This document shows positions 1 to 7,068 of a stretch of DNA of 18,032 bases, in pieces. The position numbers and the translations under genes are program-made. Position 1 is the first letter of the stretch, and each line of letters opens with the position of its first letter. Under the pieces are notes generated by a model, which ran no database searches, was not told the origin of the DNA, and saw only the letters and a list, made by a program, of their open reading frames with translations. Location of the stretch: the NCBI GenBank assembly GCA_964624465.1, contig CAZUZD010000104.1, positions 1-18,032 on the forward strand, written 5' to 3'. The stretch is from CAZUZD01 sp964624465 (GTDB taxonomy: Bacteria; Planctomycetota; Planctomycetia; Isosphaerales; Isosphaeraceae).

Positions 1-1
1 C

Positions 2-580
2 GCGACCGCCCGGCGGATCGCCGCCTACGGGGACAAGGAGCCCGGCCTGCTGGCCCAGCTCGAGGCCGCCTGGGGCGCCGTGCGGCCGTCGGGGTCGGAG
101 ACGCCGGCCCGGCTGGCGAAGTACAAGGCCCTGCTCGGGCCCGGCGGCCCGACGGTCGGCGACCCGGCGCGGGGCCAGGCGCTGTTCGCCGCCACCTGCG
201 CCCAGTGCCACAAGCTCTTCGGCCAGGGGGGCGACCTGGGCCCCGAGCTCACCGGCTCGGATCGCGCCAACGTCGACTACATCCTCCAGAACGTGCTCGA
301 CCCGAGCGCCACCGTCGGCGGCGACTACAAGCTCGTCGTCGTCGGCACCAAGGACGGCCGGCTCCTGACCGGCATCGTCCGCGAGCAGGACGCGCAGAGC
401 CTCTTGCTCCAGACGGCCAACGAGCGGGTCGTCATCGCCCGCGACGAGATCGAGGAGTTCCGCAACTCCAACGAGTCGATGATGCCCGAGGGCCTGCTCG
501 ACAAGCTCGCCGAGTCCGAGGTCCGCGACCTGGTCTCCTACCTCGCCAGCCCCTCGCCCCCACCCCCGCCCGCCCGCTGA
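2..580 (+). CDS. Planctomycete-type heme-binding (cytochrome c) domain protein, C-terminal fragment
   Basis: This is the C-terminal part of a longer protein; the frame is already open at the left edge (first full codon at 2) and stops with TGA at 578-580. About 55 helical residues come first, then a c-type heme site CAQCH at 197-211 (residues 66-70 of the fragment). The rest matches the Pirellula/Verrucomicrobium-type putative heme-binding domain (TIGR02603): GDLGPELTG, a PSATVGGDYK stretch, DGRLLTGI, and an NESMMPEGLLD motif whose Met160 or Met161 is a likely sixth heme ligand. The domain usually ends large secreted dehydrogenase-like or HEAT-repeat proteins of planctomycetes, so an exported redox protein is expected, but the catalytic part lies outside the window. 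The protein ends in a proline run (PSPPPPPAR). It is convergent with the PD40 gene. Family certain; substrate unknown. Confidence 0.88.
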   Translation, partial: ATARRIAAYGDKEPGLLAQLEAAWGAVRPSGSETPARLAKYKALLGPGGPTVGDPARGQALFAATCAQCHKLFGQGGDLGPELTGSDRANVDYILQNVLDPSATVGGDYKLVVVGTKDGRLLTGIVREQDAQSLLLQTANERVVIARDEIEEFRNSNESMMPEGLLDKLAESEVRDLVSYLASPSPPPPPAR

Positions 581-600
581 GGCTTCGAATGACGCCACAC

Positions 601-650
601 CGCCAGTCCGTCCAGGGCTGGCGGATCCGGGCTTCAAGGACGGAGCCCGG
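601..650 (+). terminator. Tandem hairpins after the heme-protein gene
   Basis: Two short hairpins start 21 nt after the stop codon. The first pairs CGCCAG (601-606) with CTGGCG (618-623); the second pairs CCGGGC (627-632) with GCCCGG (645-650). Neither is followed by a T-run, so intrinsic termination is only a guess from position and pairing. Confidence 0.3.
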
Positions 651-669
651 GCACCCCGGCGATTCCCCT

Positions 670-705
670 CCCGTAGGTTGGATGAGCGGAGCGAAATCCG
701 ACGGG
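670..705 (+). repeat. REP-like palindromic element, copy 1
   Basis: A 36-nt element that begins CCCGTAGGTTGGATGAGCGG and ends AAATCCGACGGG. Its ends are imperfectly complementary (GTTGGAT against ATCCGAC, with one G-T pair), so it can fold into a short hairpin. Copies 2 and 3 lie 72 and 156 nt further on in the opposite orientation. Confidence 0.75.
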
Positions 706-777
706 CTGCGGCAAGAGACGGCGGGAAAGCCGCCGCAGGAGCCGGCCCGGCGGGCCTGACAGGCGGGCGCCTCCGTG

Positions 778-813
778 GCCGTCGGATTTCGCTCCGCTCA
801 TCCGACCTACGGG
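778..813 (-). repeat. REP-like palindromic element, copy 2
   Basis: Inverted relative to copy 1, differing from its reverse complement at the outermost base and at one internal base. The internal change makes the arms perfectly complementary: GTCGGAT (781-787) and ATCCGAC (800-806) around a 12-nt loop. The similarity to copy 3 extends outward to GCGCCTCCG at 767-775. Confidence 0.75.
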
Positions 814-861
814 ACGGTGCAGGAGACGGATCAGTTGGTCGACAATGCGAGCGCCTCCGAG

Positions 862-897
862 CCCGTCGGATTTCGCTGCACTCATCCAACCTACGGG
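862..897 (-). repeat. REP-like palindromic element, copy 3
   Basis: Same orientation as copy 2; it differs from the reverse complement of copy 1 at two loop bases (CTGCACTC instead of CTCCGCTC). It too is preceded by GCGCCTCCG (851-859) at the same 14-nt offset as copy 2, so the repeated unit of copies 2 and 3 is nearer 47 nt than 36. Confidence 0.75.
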
Positions 898-933
898 ACA
901 CCCGGGCACCCTGGCTCAAGCTTCGGGACGCGC

Positions 934-1842
934 TCAGGGGGCGGGCGGATCGACGGGGAGGGAGTACTGGTCGCAGCCGCCGTCGCGGTCGGAGAGGAAG
1001 GTGAGGGCGCGGCCGTCGGGGGTCCAGGTGGGGAAGGTATCGCGGCCGGGGTGCTGGCTCACGTTGACGGCGGGGCCCGAGCCGTCGGCGGGGACGACAT
1101 AGATCTCGGCCTGGCCGTCGCGGAACGAGACGAAGGCGAGGCGGCGGCCGTCGGGGGACCAGGCGGGGAAGTCGTCGTAGCCGGGGCTCTCGGTCAGGCG
1201 GGTCAGGCCGGAGCCGTCGGCGGCGGCGGTGGCCAGCTCCAGGCCGCCCCAGCGGTCGGTGCTGAAGGCGATGCGGGAGCCGTCGGGGGCGTACGCCGGG
1301 TGGGCGTCGTGGCCGGGGTTCTGGGTGATGCGGACGACGTCGCTGCCGTCGATGGCGGCCGTGTAGATCTCCTGGTTCCCCTCGTGGGTGGAGCTGAAGG
1401 CGAACCGGCGGCCGTCGGCGGTGGCGCTGGGCCAGTCCTGGTGCGAGAGCTTGCCGCCATGGTCCTGCGCCAGCCGCTTCGGGTCCTGGCCGTCGGGTCC
1501 GACGCGGGCGATGTCGAGGTTGCCCTGCGTGCCCGAGAGGCGGATCAGGACGAGCAGCAGGTCGCCGTCGGGCAGGAACACGGCGTTGTACTCGGGCTCC
1601 TTGCGATCGGTGAGTCGACGGGTCGCGGCCTCGTCGCCGGCGGGCCGGAGGAACTGCCAGATGTGGGAGCCGCCGTCCTCGTGGCGCGCGAAGGCGAGCG
1701 TGCGGCCGTCGGCCGACCAGGCGGGGCGCTGCTTCTCGCGGCCGTCGTGCGTCAGCCGCTCGGCGCGGGGGGAATCGTCGGCGCCCGCGCCCGACGCGGC
1801 GGTCATCAGGGACAGGCTCAGCAACAGGCGCCGGGGGAACAT
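934..1842 (-). CDS. Exported six-repeat PD40 (TolB-type) beta-propeller protein
   Basis: The 302-aa protein starts at ATG 1842, with GGAG at 1856-1853 ten bases upstream. Residues 1 to about 21 form a signal peptide (two Arg, a hydrophobic LLLSLSLM core, small residues ending SGAGA), so it should be periplasmic or secreted. The rest is six WD40-like PD40 repeats with the cores AWSADGRTLAF, VFLPDGDLLLV, SATADGRRFAF, AYAPDGSRIAF, AWSPDGRRLAF and TWTPDGRALTF, most preceded by RLT or RIT. This is the propeller seen in TolB, but the TolB N-terminal domain is absent and no peptidase domain follows. Such propellers bind proteins or ligands; no enzymatic residue is visible. It is the last gene of the leftward cluster, 59 nt after the DUF1501 gene, and may be cotranscribed with it. 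Confidence 0.88.
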   Translation of the reverse strand: MFPRRLLLSLSLMTAASGAGADDSPRAERLTHDGREKQRPAWSADGRTLAFARHEDGGSHIWQFLRPAGDEAATRRLTDRKEPEYNAVFLPDGDLLLVLIRLSGTQGNLDIARVGPDGQDPKRLAQDHGGKLSHQDWPSATADGRRFAFSSTHEGNQEIYTAAIDGSDVVRITQNPGHDAHPAYAPDGSRIAFSTDRWGGLELATAAADGSGLTRLTESPGYDDFPAWSPDGRRLAFVSFRDGQAEIYVVPADGSGPAVNVSQHPGRDTFPTWTPDGRALTFLSDRDGGCDQYSLPVDPPAP

Positions 1843-1901
1843 GGGCGGTCGGCTCCACGAGGCCGGTGAGTCGCAGGTCGGGCCAGGCCGGGCCGGGCCG
1901 G

Positions 1902-3272
1902 TCAGAACAGCTCGTCGATCGGCTGTCCGGAGGGGACGAGGCCGACGCCGGTGAGGTCGGCGGCGGTGAAGCCGAGGCGGTTGAGGACGGTGGCCCCCAG
2001 GTCGGCCGGGGTCGCCGGCCGGTCGGCGGGATGCTCCCCCTTGCGGTCGCTGGCGCCGACGACGCGGCCCCCGCGCACGCCGCCGCCGGCGATCAGGCCG
2101 CTGTAGCAGTTGTTCCAGTGGTCGCGGCCGGCCTTGTCGTTGATCTTCGGCGTGCGGCCGAACTCCCCCAGGGCGAGCACCAGCGTCGAGTCGAGCAGGC
2201 CGCGGTCGTCGAGGTCATCCAGCAGGGCGGAGAGGGCGCGGTCGAGCATCCAGCCGTGGCGGTCCTGCATGATCTGGAAGTACCGGTCGTGCATGTCCCA
2301 GCCGCCGTCGCCGGCGTCCTCGGGGCACTCGACGTGGGTGCTCCAGTTGACCTGCACGAACGGCAGGCCGGCCTCCACCAGCCGGCGGGCGATCAGGCAG
2401 CACTGGCCGAAGCGGTGCGGGCCATACGCCTCGCGGACCGCGGCCGGCTCGCGGGCGACGTCGAGCGCCGCCAGGTTCGAGCGGGCGGCGATCAGGTCGT
2501 GCGCCAGGCTGTAGTGGCGGTCGAGGGCAAGCGCCTGCCGATCGTCGCGATCGGTCGGGGGCTGGATCAGGTCCCGCAGATCCCAGCGTGCGGCCAGGCG
2601 GTCGGCGGTCACGCCCTCGGGCAGCTCGACGTCGGGGAGCTTCAGGCCGACGCCGGGCTCGTAGTCGAGGCGGAAGGGGTCGAAGCGGGAGCCGAGCAGC
2701 CCGCCCCCCTCGCCGACGACCCGCTTGAGCCCCTGGTGGAGCTGGCTGCCCAGGATCACGTACGGCGGCAGCGGCGTGCGGCCCCGGTGCAGGCGGCCGA
2801 CGATGGCGCCGGTGCTCGGCTGCAAGGCCCCGCGCGCCGACTGGCCGCCGAGGTCGACGGCGCCGGCGATCGACCCCGTCAGGGCGATCGTGCCGGCCAC
2901 GCCATGGTCGTTCGACTGGTGGTGCAGGCCGCGCAGGATGGCGTATTTGTCGGCCCGCCGGGCCAGGCCGGGCAGCAGCTCGCAGACGTTCAGGCCGGGG
3001 ACGTTGGTGGCGATCGGCTCGAACGGGCCGCGGTACTCGGCCGGCGCGTCGGGCTTGAGGTCGAAGGTGTCGAGGTGGCTGGGCCCGCCCCAGAGCCAGA
3101 GGACGATCACGGCCTTCGCCGGCGCGGCCTGGGCGGGTGCGCTGGCGGCGCGGAGGGCGAGCAGGTCGGCCAGCGACAGGCCCATGGCGCCGAGCGTCCC
3201 CAGCTGGAGGAACGCCCGGCGCGAGGTCCGGGTCTGGCAGGTGCGGGTTCGCAGGCGGCCGAGGTTGAGCAT
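1902..3272 (-). CDS. DUF1501 family protein with Tat signal
   Basis: I start this 456-aa protein at ATG 3272 because GGAG (3286-3283) lies ten bases upstream; an in-frame GTG at 3281 would sit one base from that site. The N-terminus MLNLGRLRTR followed by SRRAFLQLG (twin Arg 18-19) and a hydrophobic stretch is the usual Tat-type leader of planctomycete DUF1501 proteins. The body shows the family signatures, a relative of the alkaline phosphatase/sulfatase fold: LWLWGGPSHLDTFDLKP, ILRGLHHQSNDH, QVNWSTH, ALGEFGRTPKIN, GRDHWNN and the C-terminal PATPADLGATVLNRLG. Function is not established; members are often next to DUF1549/DUF1553 cytochrome proteins, which are absent here. It lies 69 nt after xylB and 59 nt before the PD40 gene. 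Family certain, role unknown. Confidence 0.92.
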   Translation of the reverse strand: MLNLGRLRTRTCQTRTSRRAFLQLGTLGAMGLSLADLLALRAASAPAQAAPAKAVIVLWLWGGPSHLDTFDLKPDAPAEYRGPFEPIATNVPGLNVCELLPGLARRADKYAILRGLHHQSNDHGVAGTIALTGSIAGAVDLGGQSARGALQPSTGAIVGRLHRGRTPLPPYVILGSQLHQGLKRVVGEGGGLLGSRFDPFRLDYEPGVGLKLPDVELPEGVTADRLAARWDLRDLIQPPTDRDDRQALALDRHYSLAHDLIAARSNLAALDVAREPAAVREAYGPHRFGQCCLIARRLVEAGLPFVQVNWSTHVECPEDAGDGGWDMHDRYFQIMQDRHGWMLDRALSALLDDLDDRGLLDSTLVLALGEFGRTPKINDKAGRDHWNNCYSGLIAGGGVRGGRVVGASDRKGEHPADRPATPADLGATVLNRLGFTAADLTGVGLVPSGQPIDELF

Positions 3273-3341
3273 GGCCCACACGCTCCGGGAGGGGAGGGTC
3301 GTGCGTGGTCAGGGGTCGGGTCGGCCCGCCGGGGGCCGGGG

Positions 3342-4877
3342 TCAGGCGTCGGCCAGGGCGGCCATGGCGCGGAAGCGGGGGGCGAGGTCGCGGTACAGGT
3401 CGCGGTAGATCGGGTACGCGCGGTCGTACTGGGCCCTGGCCTTCGGGTCGACGGGCGTGCGGTCGACGACCTGGATCATGCGGTCGCAGGCCTCGGGCAC
3501 GGTGGCGTAGTGGCCGGCACCGACCTGGGCGAGGATGGCCACGCCGAGCGCGGGGCCCTCGTGGGTGTTGATCGTGCAGACGTCCTGGCCGTAGATGTCG
3601 GCCTGCATCTGCCGCCAGAGGCCCGAGCGGGCGCCGCCGCCAGAGACCCGGATCTGCGCCAGGTCGACGCCCATCTCGCGGATCAGCTCCAGGCTGTCGC
3701 GCATGGCGTAGGTGACGCCCTCGAGGACCGAGCGGATCAGCGCCGTGCGGTCGTGGCGGACGGTCAGGCCGATCCAGCCGCCGCGGGCCTGGGGGTCGAA
3801 GTGCGGGGTCCGCTCGCCGGTCAGGTACGGCAGGAAGAACAGCCCCTCGCAGCCGGCCGGAGCCAGCGAGGCCTCCTGGCAGAGCAGCTCGTACGGGTCG
3901 ACGCCGCGCGCCGGCGCGGCCTCGACCTCCAGGGCGCCCAGCTCATCGCGGACCCAGCGGAAGCTGCCGCCGGCCGAGAGCACCACGCCCATCACGTGCC
4001 AGGCGCCCGGCACCGCGTGGCAGCCGCGCTGGAGCCGTCCCAGGGGGTCGAACCCGGGCTCGGCGGTGTGGGCGAAGACGACGCCCGAGGTGCCCATGCT
4101 GGCCGAGACCACACCCGAGCGCACGATCCCGTTGCCGACGGCCCCGGCCGGCTGGTCGCCGCCGCCGCCGACGATCGGGGTCCCCTTCGCCAGGCCGGTT
4201 GCCTCCGAGCCGATGGCGCTGACGGTCGACGAGACGTCGGGGCTCTCGAAGCAGTCGGGCAGGAGCGACCGCTCGATGTCGAGCTTGCCCAGCAGCGCGT
4301 CGCTCCAGCGGCGGTTGGCGACGTCGAGCAGCAGGGTCCCCGAGGCGTCGCTGACCTCGGTGGCATAGGTGCCGCTGAGGCGGTAGCGGATGTAGTCCTT
4401 GGGCAGCAGGATCTGGCGGACCTTGGCGTAGGTCTCGGGCTCGTGGTTGCGGAGCCAGAGGATCTTGGGCGCGGTGAACCCGGTGAGGGCCGGGTTGGCG
4501 ACCATGCGGACGAGGGCCTCGCGGCCGCCAGCGCGCCGCTCGATCTCGGCGCACTCGGCGGCCGTGCGCTGGTCGTTCCAGAGCAGGGCCTTGCGGAGCA
4601 CGCGGCCGTCGGCGTCGAGGAACACCGAGCCGTGCATCTGGCCGCTGAGGCCCACGCCCTTGACGTCGCCGGGCTTGAGGTGGGCCTTGGCGAGGACCTC
4701 GCGGACGGTGGCGACGGTGGCGCTCCACCAGAGGTCGGGGTCCTGCTCCGACCAGCCCGGGCGGGGGTAGTCGCACGGATACTCGGCCGACGCGCTGGCG
4801 AGGATCTGCCCCGCCTCGTCGATGGCGATGGTCTTGGTGCCCGAGGTGCCGATGTCGATGCCCAGGGTGACGCTCAA
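3342..4877 (-). CDS. xylB: Xylulokinase (FGGY carbohydrate kinase)
   Basis: This 511-aa kinase transfers phosphate from ATP to D-xylulose, giving xylulose 5-phosphate for the pentose phosphate pathway. The start is TTG at 4877: it is the first plausible start before the conserved GIDIGTSGTKT phosphate-binding loop, a GGGAG lies eight bases upstream, and it overlaps the stop of the preceding gene as TTGA. FGGY landmarks are in order: GLSGQMHGSV (77-86), LLWNDQRTA (98-106) for the sugar, GGGGDQPAGAVGNG (237-250) with Asp241 as likely catalytic base, MGTSGVVF, and the C-terminal RVSGGGARSGLW. Length and motifs fit bacterial XylB. No xylose isomerase is nearby, and the two upstream genes suggest that the sugar may be another ketose. 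FGGY family certain; substrate probable. Confidence 0.9.
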   Translation of the reverse strand: MSVTLGIDIGTSGTKTIAIDEAGQILASASAEYPCDYPRPGWSEQDPDLWWSATVATVREVLAKAHLKPGDVKGVGLSGQMHGSVFLDADGRVLRKALLWNDQRTAAECAEIERRAGGREALVRMVANPALTGFTAPKILWLRNHEPETYAKVRQILLPKDYIRYRLSGTYATEVSDASGTLLLDVANRRWSDALLGKLDIERSLLPDCFESPDVSSTVSAIGSEATGLAKGTPIVGGGGDQPAGAVGNGIVRSGVVSASMGTSGVVFAHTAEPGFDPLGRLQRGCHAVPGAWHVMGVVLSAGGSFRWVRDELGALEVEAAPARGVDPYELLCQEASLAPAGCEGLFFLPYLTGERTPHFDPQARGGWIGLTVRHDRTALIRSVLEGVTYAMRDSLELIREMGVDLAQIRVSGGGARSGLWRQMQADIYGQDVCTINTHEGPALGVAILAQVGAGHYATVPEACDRMIQVVDRTPVDPKARAQYDRAYPIYRDLYRDLAPRFRAMAALADA

Positions 4878-5749
4878 GGCAGGATCTCCCAGCGCGCGCC
4901 GCAGTCGAGGACGTGGGCCGCGACCCCGACGGGCAGGCGTTGGGCCTCCCGCCGGAAACTCGCGACCGGAACCGTGTTGAACGTGAACATGTCGTAGTGG
5001 TGCGGCACGACGTACCGCGGTCGCACCACCGTGGCCAGCTCGACCGCCTCGGCGGCCGTCATGTTGCCGGACACGCCGCGCGCCGGGTCGCGGCCGTTGA
5101 TCGGCAGGAACAGCAGGTCGAACGGGCCGGGCCCGAGGGCCTCGACCAGCCCGGGATACACCACCGTGTCCCCCGAGTGGTACAGCCGCCGCCCCGCCGC
5201 CTCGACCACGAACCCCAGGTAAAGATGGCGCCCGGAGCCATCCGTGTCGAGCCCCTCGTGGGCCGAGGCGAGCGCCTGCACCCGGAACCCCGCCCGCTCG
5301 TAGGTCCAGCCGGCGTCGAGCCCGAACAGCCGCGACCCCGGCAGGCCCATCTTCTCGGCGTGGATCATGAGCGCCTCGGGCACGCCCACCTCGGCCGAGG
5401 GGTTCGCCCCCAGCAGCGCCGGCAGGGTGCCGGGGTCCATGTGGTCGGAGTGCTTGTGGCTGCACAGGACGACATCCACCAGCCCGGCCAGCTCGCGGGG
5501 CTCGATCGGGTTGGCCGTCATCCGGACGTGCGGCTTCTCGGTGCCGGCGTACTTGGCCGTCAGCGACTCCGACAGGTACGGGTCGATCAGCAGCGTGCCG
5601 CTGTCCGACTTGATCAGCAGGCCGCTCTGGCCCAGCCACCACAGGGCCAGCGCGCCAGGGCCGGGCCGGGTGCCGGCGATCTCGTCGGCCAGCGCCGGGC
5701 CCGTCTTCGCCGGCTGGATCAGGGAGCCAGGGGAACCGGTCTCGGCCAC
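4874..5749 (-). CDS. UlaG-like metallo-beta-lactamase-fold hydrolase
   Basis: The 291-aa cytosolic protein begins at GTG 5749, with GGGAGG at 5763-5758 eight bases upstream. Metal-binding residues of the fold are present: HKHSDH (98-103), giving the HxHxDH signature, His164 in SAHEG, Asp194 in HSGDT and His250/251 near the C-terminus. The N-terminal WWLGQSGLLIKS and LLIDPYLS and the later PINGRD resemble L-ascorbate-6-phosphate lactonase (UlaG). A lactonase feeding a sugar kinase would make sense in this cluster, but no ascorbate PTS or other ula gene is seen, so the substrate is open. It lies 3 nt after the MetE-like gene, and its TGA overlaps the TTG start of xylB, which suggests translational coupling. 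Fold certain; lactonase activity inferred. Confidence 0.85.
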   Translation of the reverse strand: MAETGSPGSLIQPAKTGPALADEIAGTRPGPGALALWWLGQSGLLIKSDSGTLLIDPYLSESLTAKYAGTEKPHVRMTANPIEPRELAGLVDVVLCSHKHSDHMDPGTLPALLGANPSAEVGVPEALMIHAEKMGLPGSRLFGLDAGWTYERAGFRVQALASAHEGLDTDGSGRHLYLGFVVEAAGRRLYHSGDTVVYPGLVEALGPGPFDLLFLPINGRDPARGVSGNMTAAEAVELATVVRPRYVVPHHYDMFTFNTVPVASFRREAQRLPVGVAAHVLDCGARWEILP

Positions 5750-5752
5750 GGC

Positions 5753-6784
5753 TCAGCCCTCCCGGCCCAGCGCGCGGCGGACGATGCGGGCGCCGCCGGC
5801 CAGGGCGGCCGCCTTGCCGACGGCGACGTGCCGGGCCGTCTGCGAGAACCCGCAATCGGGCGTGATCGACACCCGCTCGGGCGCGACGTGCTTGAGCACG
5901 GTGCGGATCCGGTCGGCCACCAGCTCGGCCGGCTCGACCCAGGTGTTCTTGACGTCGACCAGGCCGACGGCGACGTCGAGCGAGTCGGGGAGCTGCGCCA
6001 GGAGCTCGACCTCGGCCAGCTCGCGGCTGGCGAACTCCAGCGCGAGCTGCTCGATCGGCACCCGGCCGATGTGCGGGAACAGCGGGGCGTACGACCGCCA
6101 GCCGACGGCGCGACCGCGGTAGTTGCCGAAGCACAGGTGCATGCTGCGGTAGGCGTTCACCCCGGCGACCGTGCGGCCGATGACGTCGAGGAAGTAGTCG
6201 GCGTCGGCCGGGTGGCAGGCGAAGCTCGGCTCGTCGAGCTGCACGAACTCGACCCCCTCGGCCACCAGCGCCTTCAGCTCGGCGTTGACGATCGGGATCA
6301 GGGCCTCGGTCACCGCCTTGCGGTCGCGGTACACCTCGCCGCCGGCGATGCAGCCGGCCAGCGTGAAGGGACCCGGCACGGGGACCTTGGCGGCGGCCTG
6401 GGTGAGCGTGCGGAACCGGCGGTACTCGGGCACGGTGCCCAGGCCGGCCGGGGCAGTCAGCTCGGCCACGCAGGTGTACTTGCTCCGCTGGTCGTGCGCG
6501 GGGGCCCCGAGCTTGCGACCGACCGGGATCGGCGCCAGGCCGGTCAGGTAGTCGTAGAAGCCGAGGTTGAAGTCGACCCGCTGCATCTCGCCGTCGGTGA
6601 TCCGGTCCAGGCCGGCGGCGAGCTGGTCGTCGACGGCCAGGCGCACGGCGTCGCGGAGCGCCTCCTCGCGGTCAGCCGCGCCGGTGGCGTCGGGGTCGCT
6701 GGCGACGCCGGCGATGAACTGGGCGTACCAGCCGGGGAACGACCAGCTGCCGATGACGGTCGCCGGGATCAGCAGATCGGACAT
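5753..6784 (-). CDS. Cobalamin-independent methionine synthase (MetE C-terminal domain) family protein
   Basis: The 343-aa protein corresponds to the catalytic C-terminal half of MetE alone, without the N-terminal half of classical MetE (about 750 aa). Visible are DGEMQR (64-69), VQLDEPSF (181-188) and the four zinc ligands in the MetE arrangement: His216 and Cys218 (MHLCFGN), Glu250 (LALEF) and Cys311 (TPDCGF). A zinc-dependent methyl transfer to or from a thiol is therefore likely. I chose ATG 6784; a TTG at 6802 would add six residues but has no better ribosome binding site. Short stand-alone MetE-like proteins are not reliably methionine synthases and some act on other substrates. It heads the tight operon with the UlaG-like gene and xylB, a strange company for methionine synthesis. 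Family sure, substrate unknown. Confidence 0.87.
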   Translation of the reverse strand: MSDLLIPATVIGSWSFPGWYAQFIAGVASDPDATGAADREEALRDAVRLAVDDQLAAGLDRITDGEMQRVDFNLGFYDYLTGLAPIPVGRKLGAPAHDQRSKYTCVAELTAPAGLGTVPEYRRFRTLTQAAAKVPVPGPFTLAGCIAGGEVYRDRKAVTEALIPIVNAELKALVAEGVEFVQLDEPSFACHPADADYFLDVIGRTVAGVNAYRSMHLCFGNYRGRAVGWRSYAPLFPHIGRVPIEQLALEFASRELAEVELLAQLPDSLDVAVGLVDVKNTWVEPAELVADRIRTVLKHVAPERVSITPDCGFSQTARHVAVGKAAALAGGARIVRRALGREG

Positions 6785-7068
6785 CGCGAGCAGCCCCAAC
6801 AAAGCCGGACGGACGGAGAGCCTCGAGCCCCGGTCGGCCAGTCGCCCGGGTCGGGACCTGGACGGCTCCGCGGGGCCACGCGGGCCAGTCCGCCCAGCCT
6901 GACAGGTTCGGCCCCCCGATTCAACGGCTGACCTGGGTTCCCCGGCCCCCGCGGCCCGCCAGGGTTCCCGGGACGGCGGCGCTTGAGCTTGCCGGGTCGG
7001 GCGGTTTCGGGCATCTTGCGGCGCGGTTCTGGAATCGAGAGACGGCGGGCCAGGGAGGGCGGGACGCC
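6785..7068. promoter_or_regulatory. Divergent intergenic region between the MetE-like operon and lgt
   Basis: This 284-nt gap must hold the promoters of both flanking units, but I find no convincing -35/-10 pair on either strand. In the leader of the leftward operon, 6937 to 6893 (minus strand) contains three complementary pairs: CCCAG with CTGGG, CAGGT with ACCTG, and CAGCC with GGCTG. They cannot all form as simple nested stems. A known riboswitch class was not recognised. Confidence 0.4.

Larger units (their letters stand above)
581..933. other. Convergent intergenic spacer without a gene
   Basis: This 353-nt gap separates the 3' ends of the heme-protein gene (plus) and the PD40 gene (minus). 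It holds two tandem hairpins at its left end and three copies of a 36-nt palindromic repeat. The open frames crossing it are rich in Arg, Gly and Ala, have no ribosome binding site, and read through the repeats, so I do not call a gene. Confidence 0.7.

Noticed and set aside
670..897. CRISPR array from the three 36-nt repeats.
   Set aside because: Only three copies, in mixed orientation, with unequal spacing and no cas genes; they are palindromic REP-like elements.
3273..3281. GTG at 3281 as start of the DUF1501 gene.
   Set aside because: It is one base from the GGAG site; ATG 3272 has a ten-base spacing and gives the usual MLNLG beginning.
1866..4997. A 1043-codon open frame on the plus strand opposite DUF1501 and xylB, and similar long frames at 4913-6931 (+) and 15545-17995 (-).
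   Set aside because: They lie antisense to genes with clear domains, are made almost only of Ala/Gly/Arg/Val/Glu/Asp, and show no motif. GC-rich codon bias keeps the opposite strand open.
4878..6134. An N-terminal extension of the xylulokinase frame by about 419 codons.
   Set aside because: The extension is antisense-like Arg/Ala/Pro-rich sequence overlapping the UlaG-like and MetE-like genes in another frame; the FGGY fold starts just after TTG 4877.
6890..6945. Resemblance of CCGAACCTGTCAGG (minus strand) to part of bacterial SRP RNA.
   Set aside because: The invariant GGAAGG...AGCAG part of the SRP tetraloop region is missing after it, so no SRP RNA is called.
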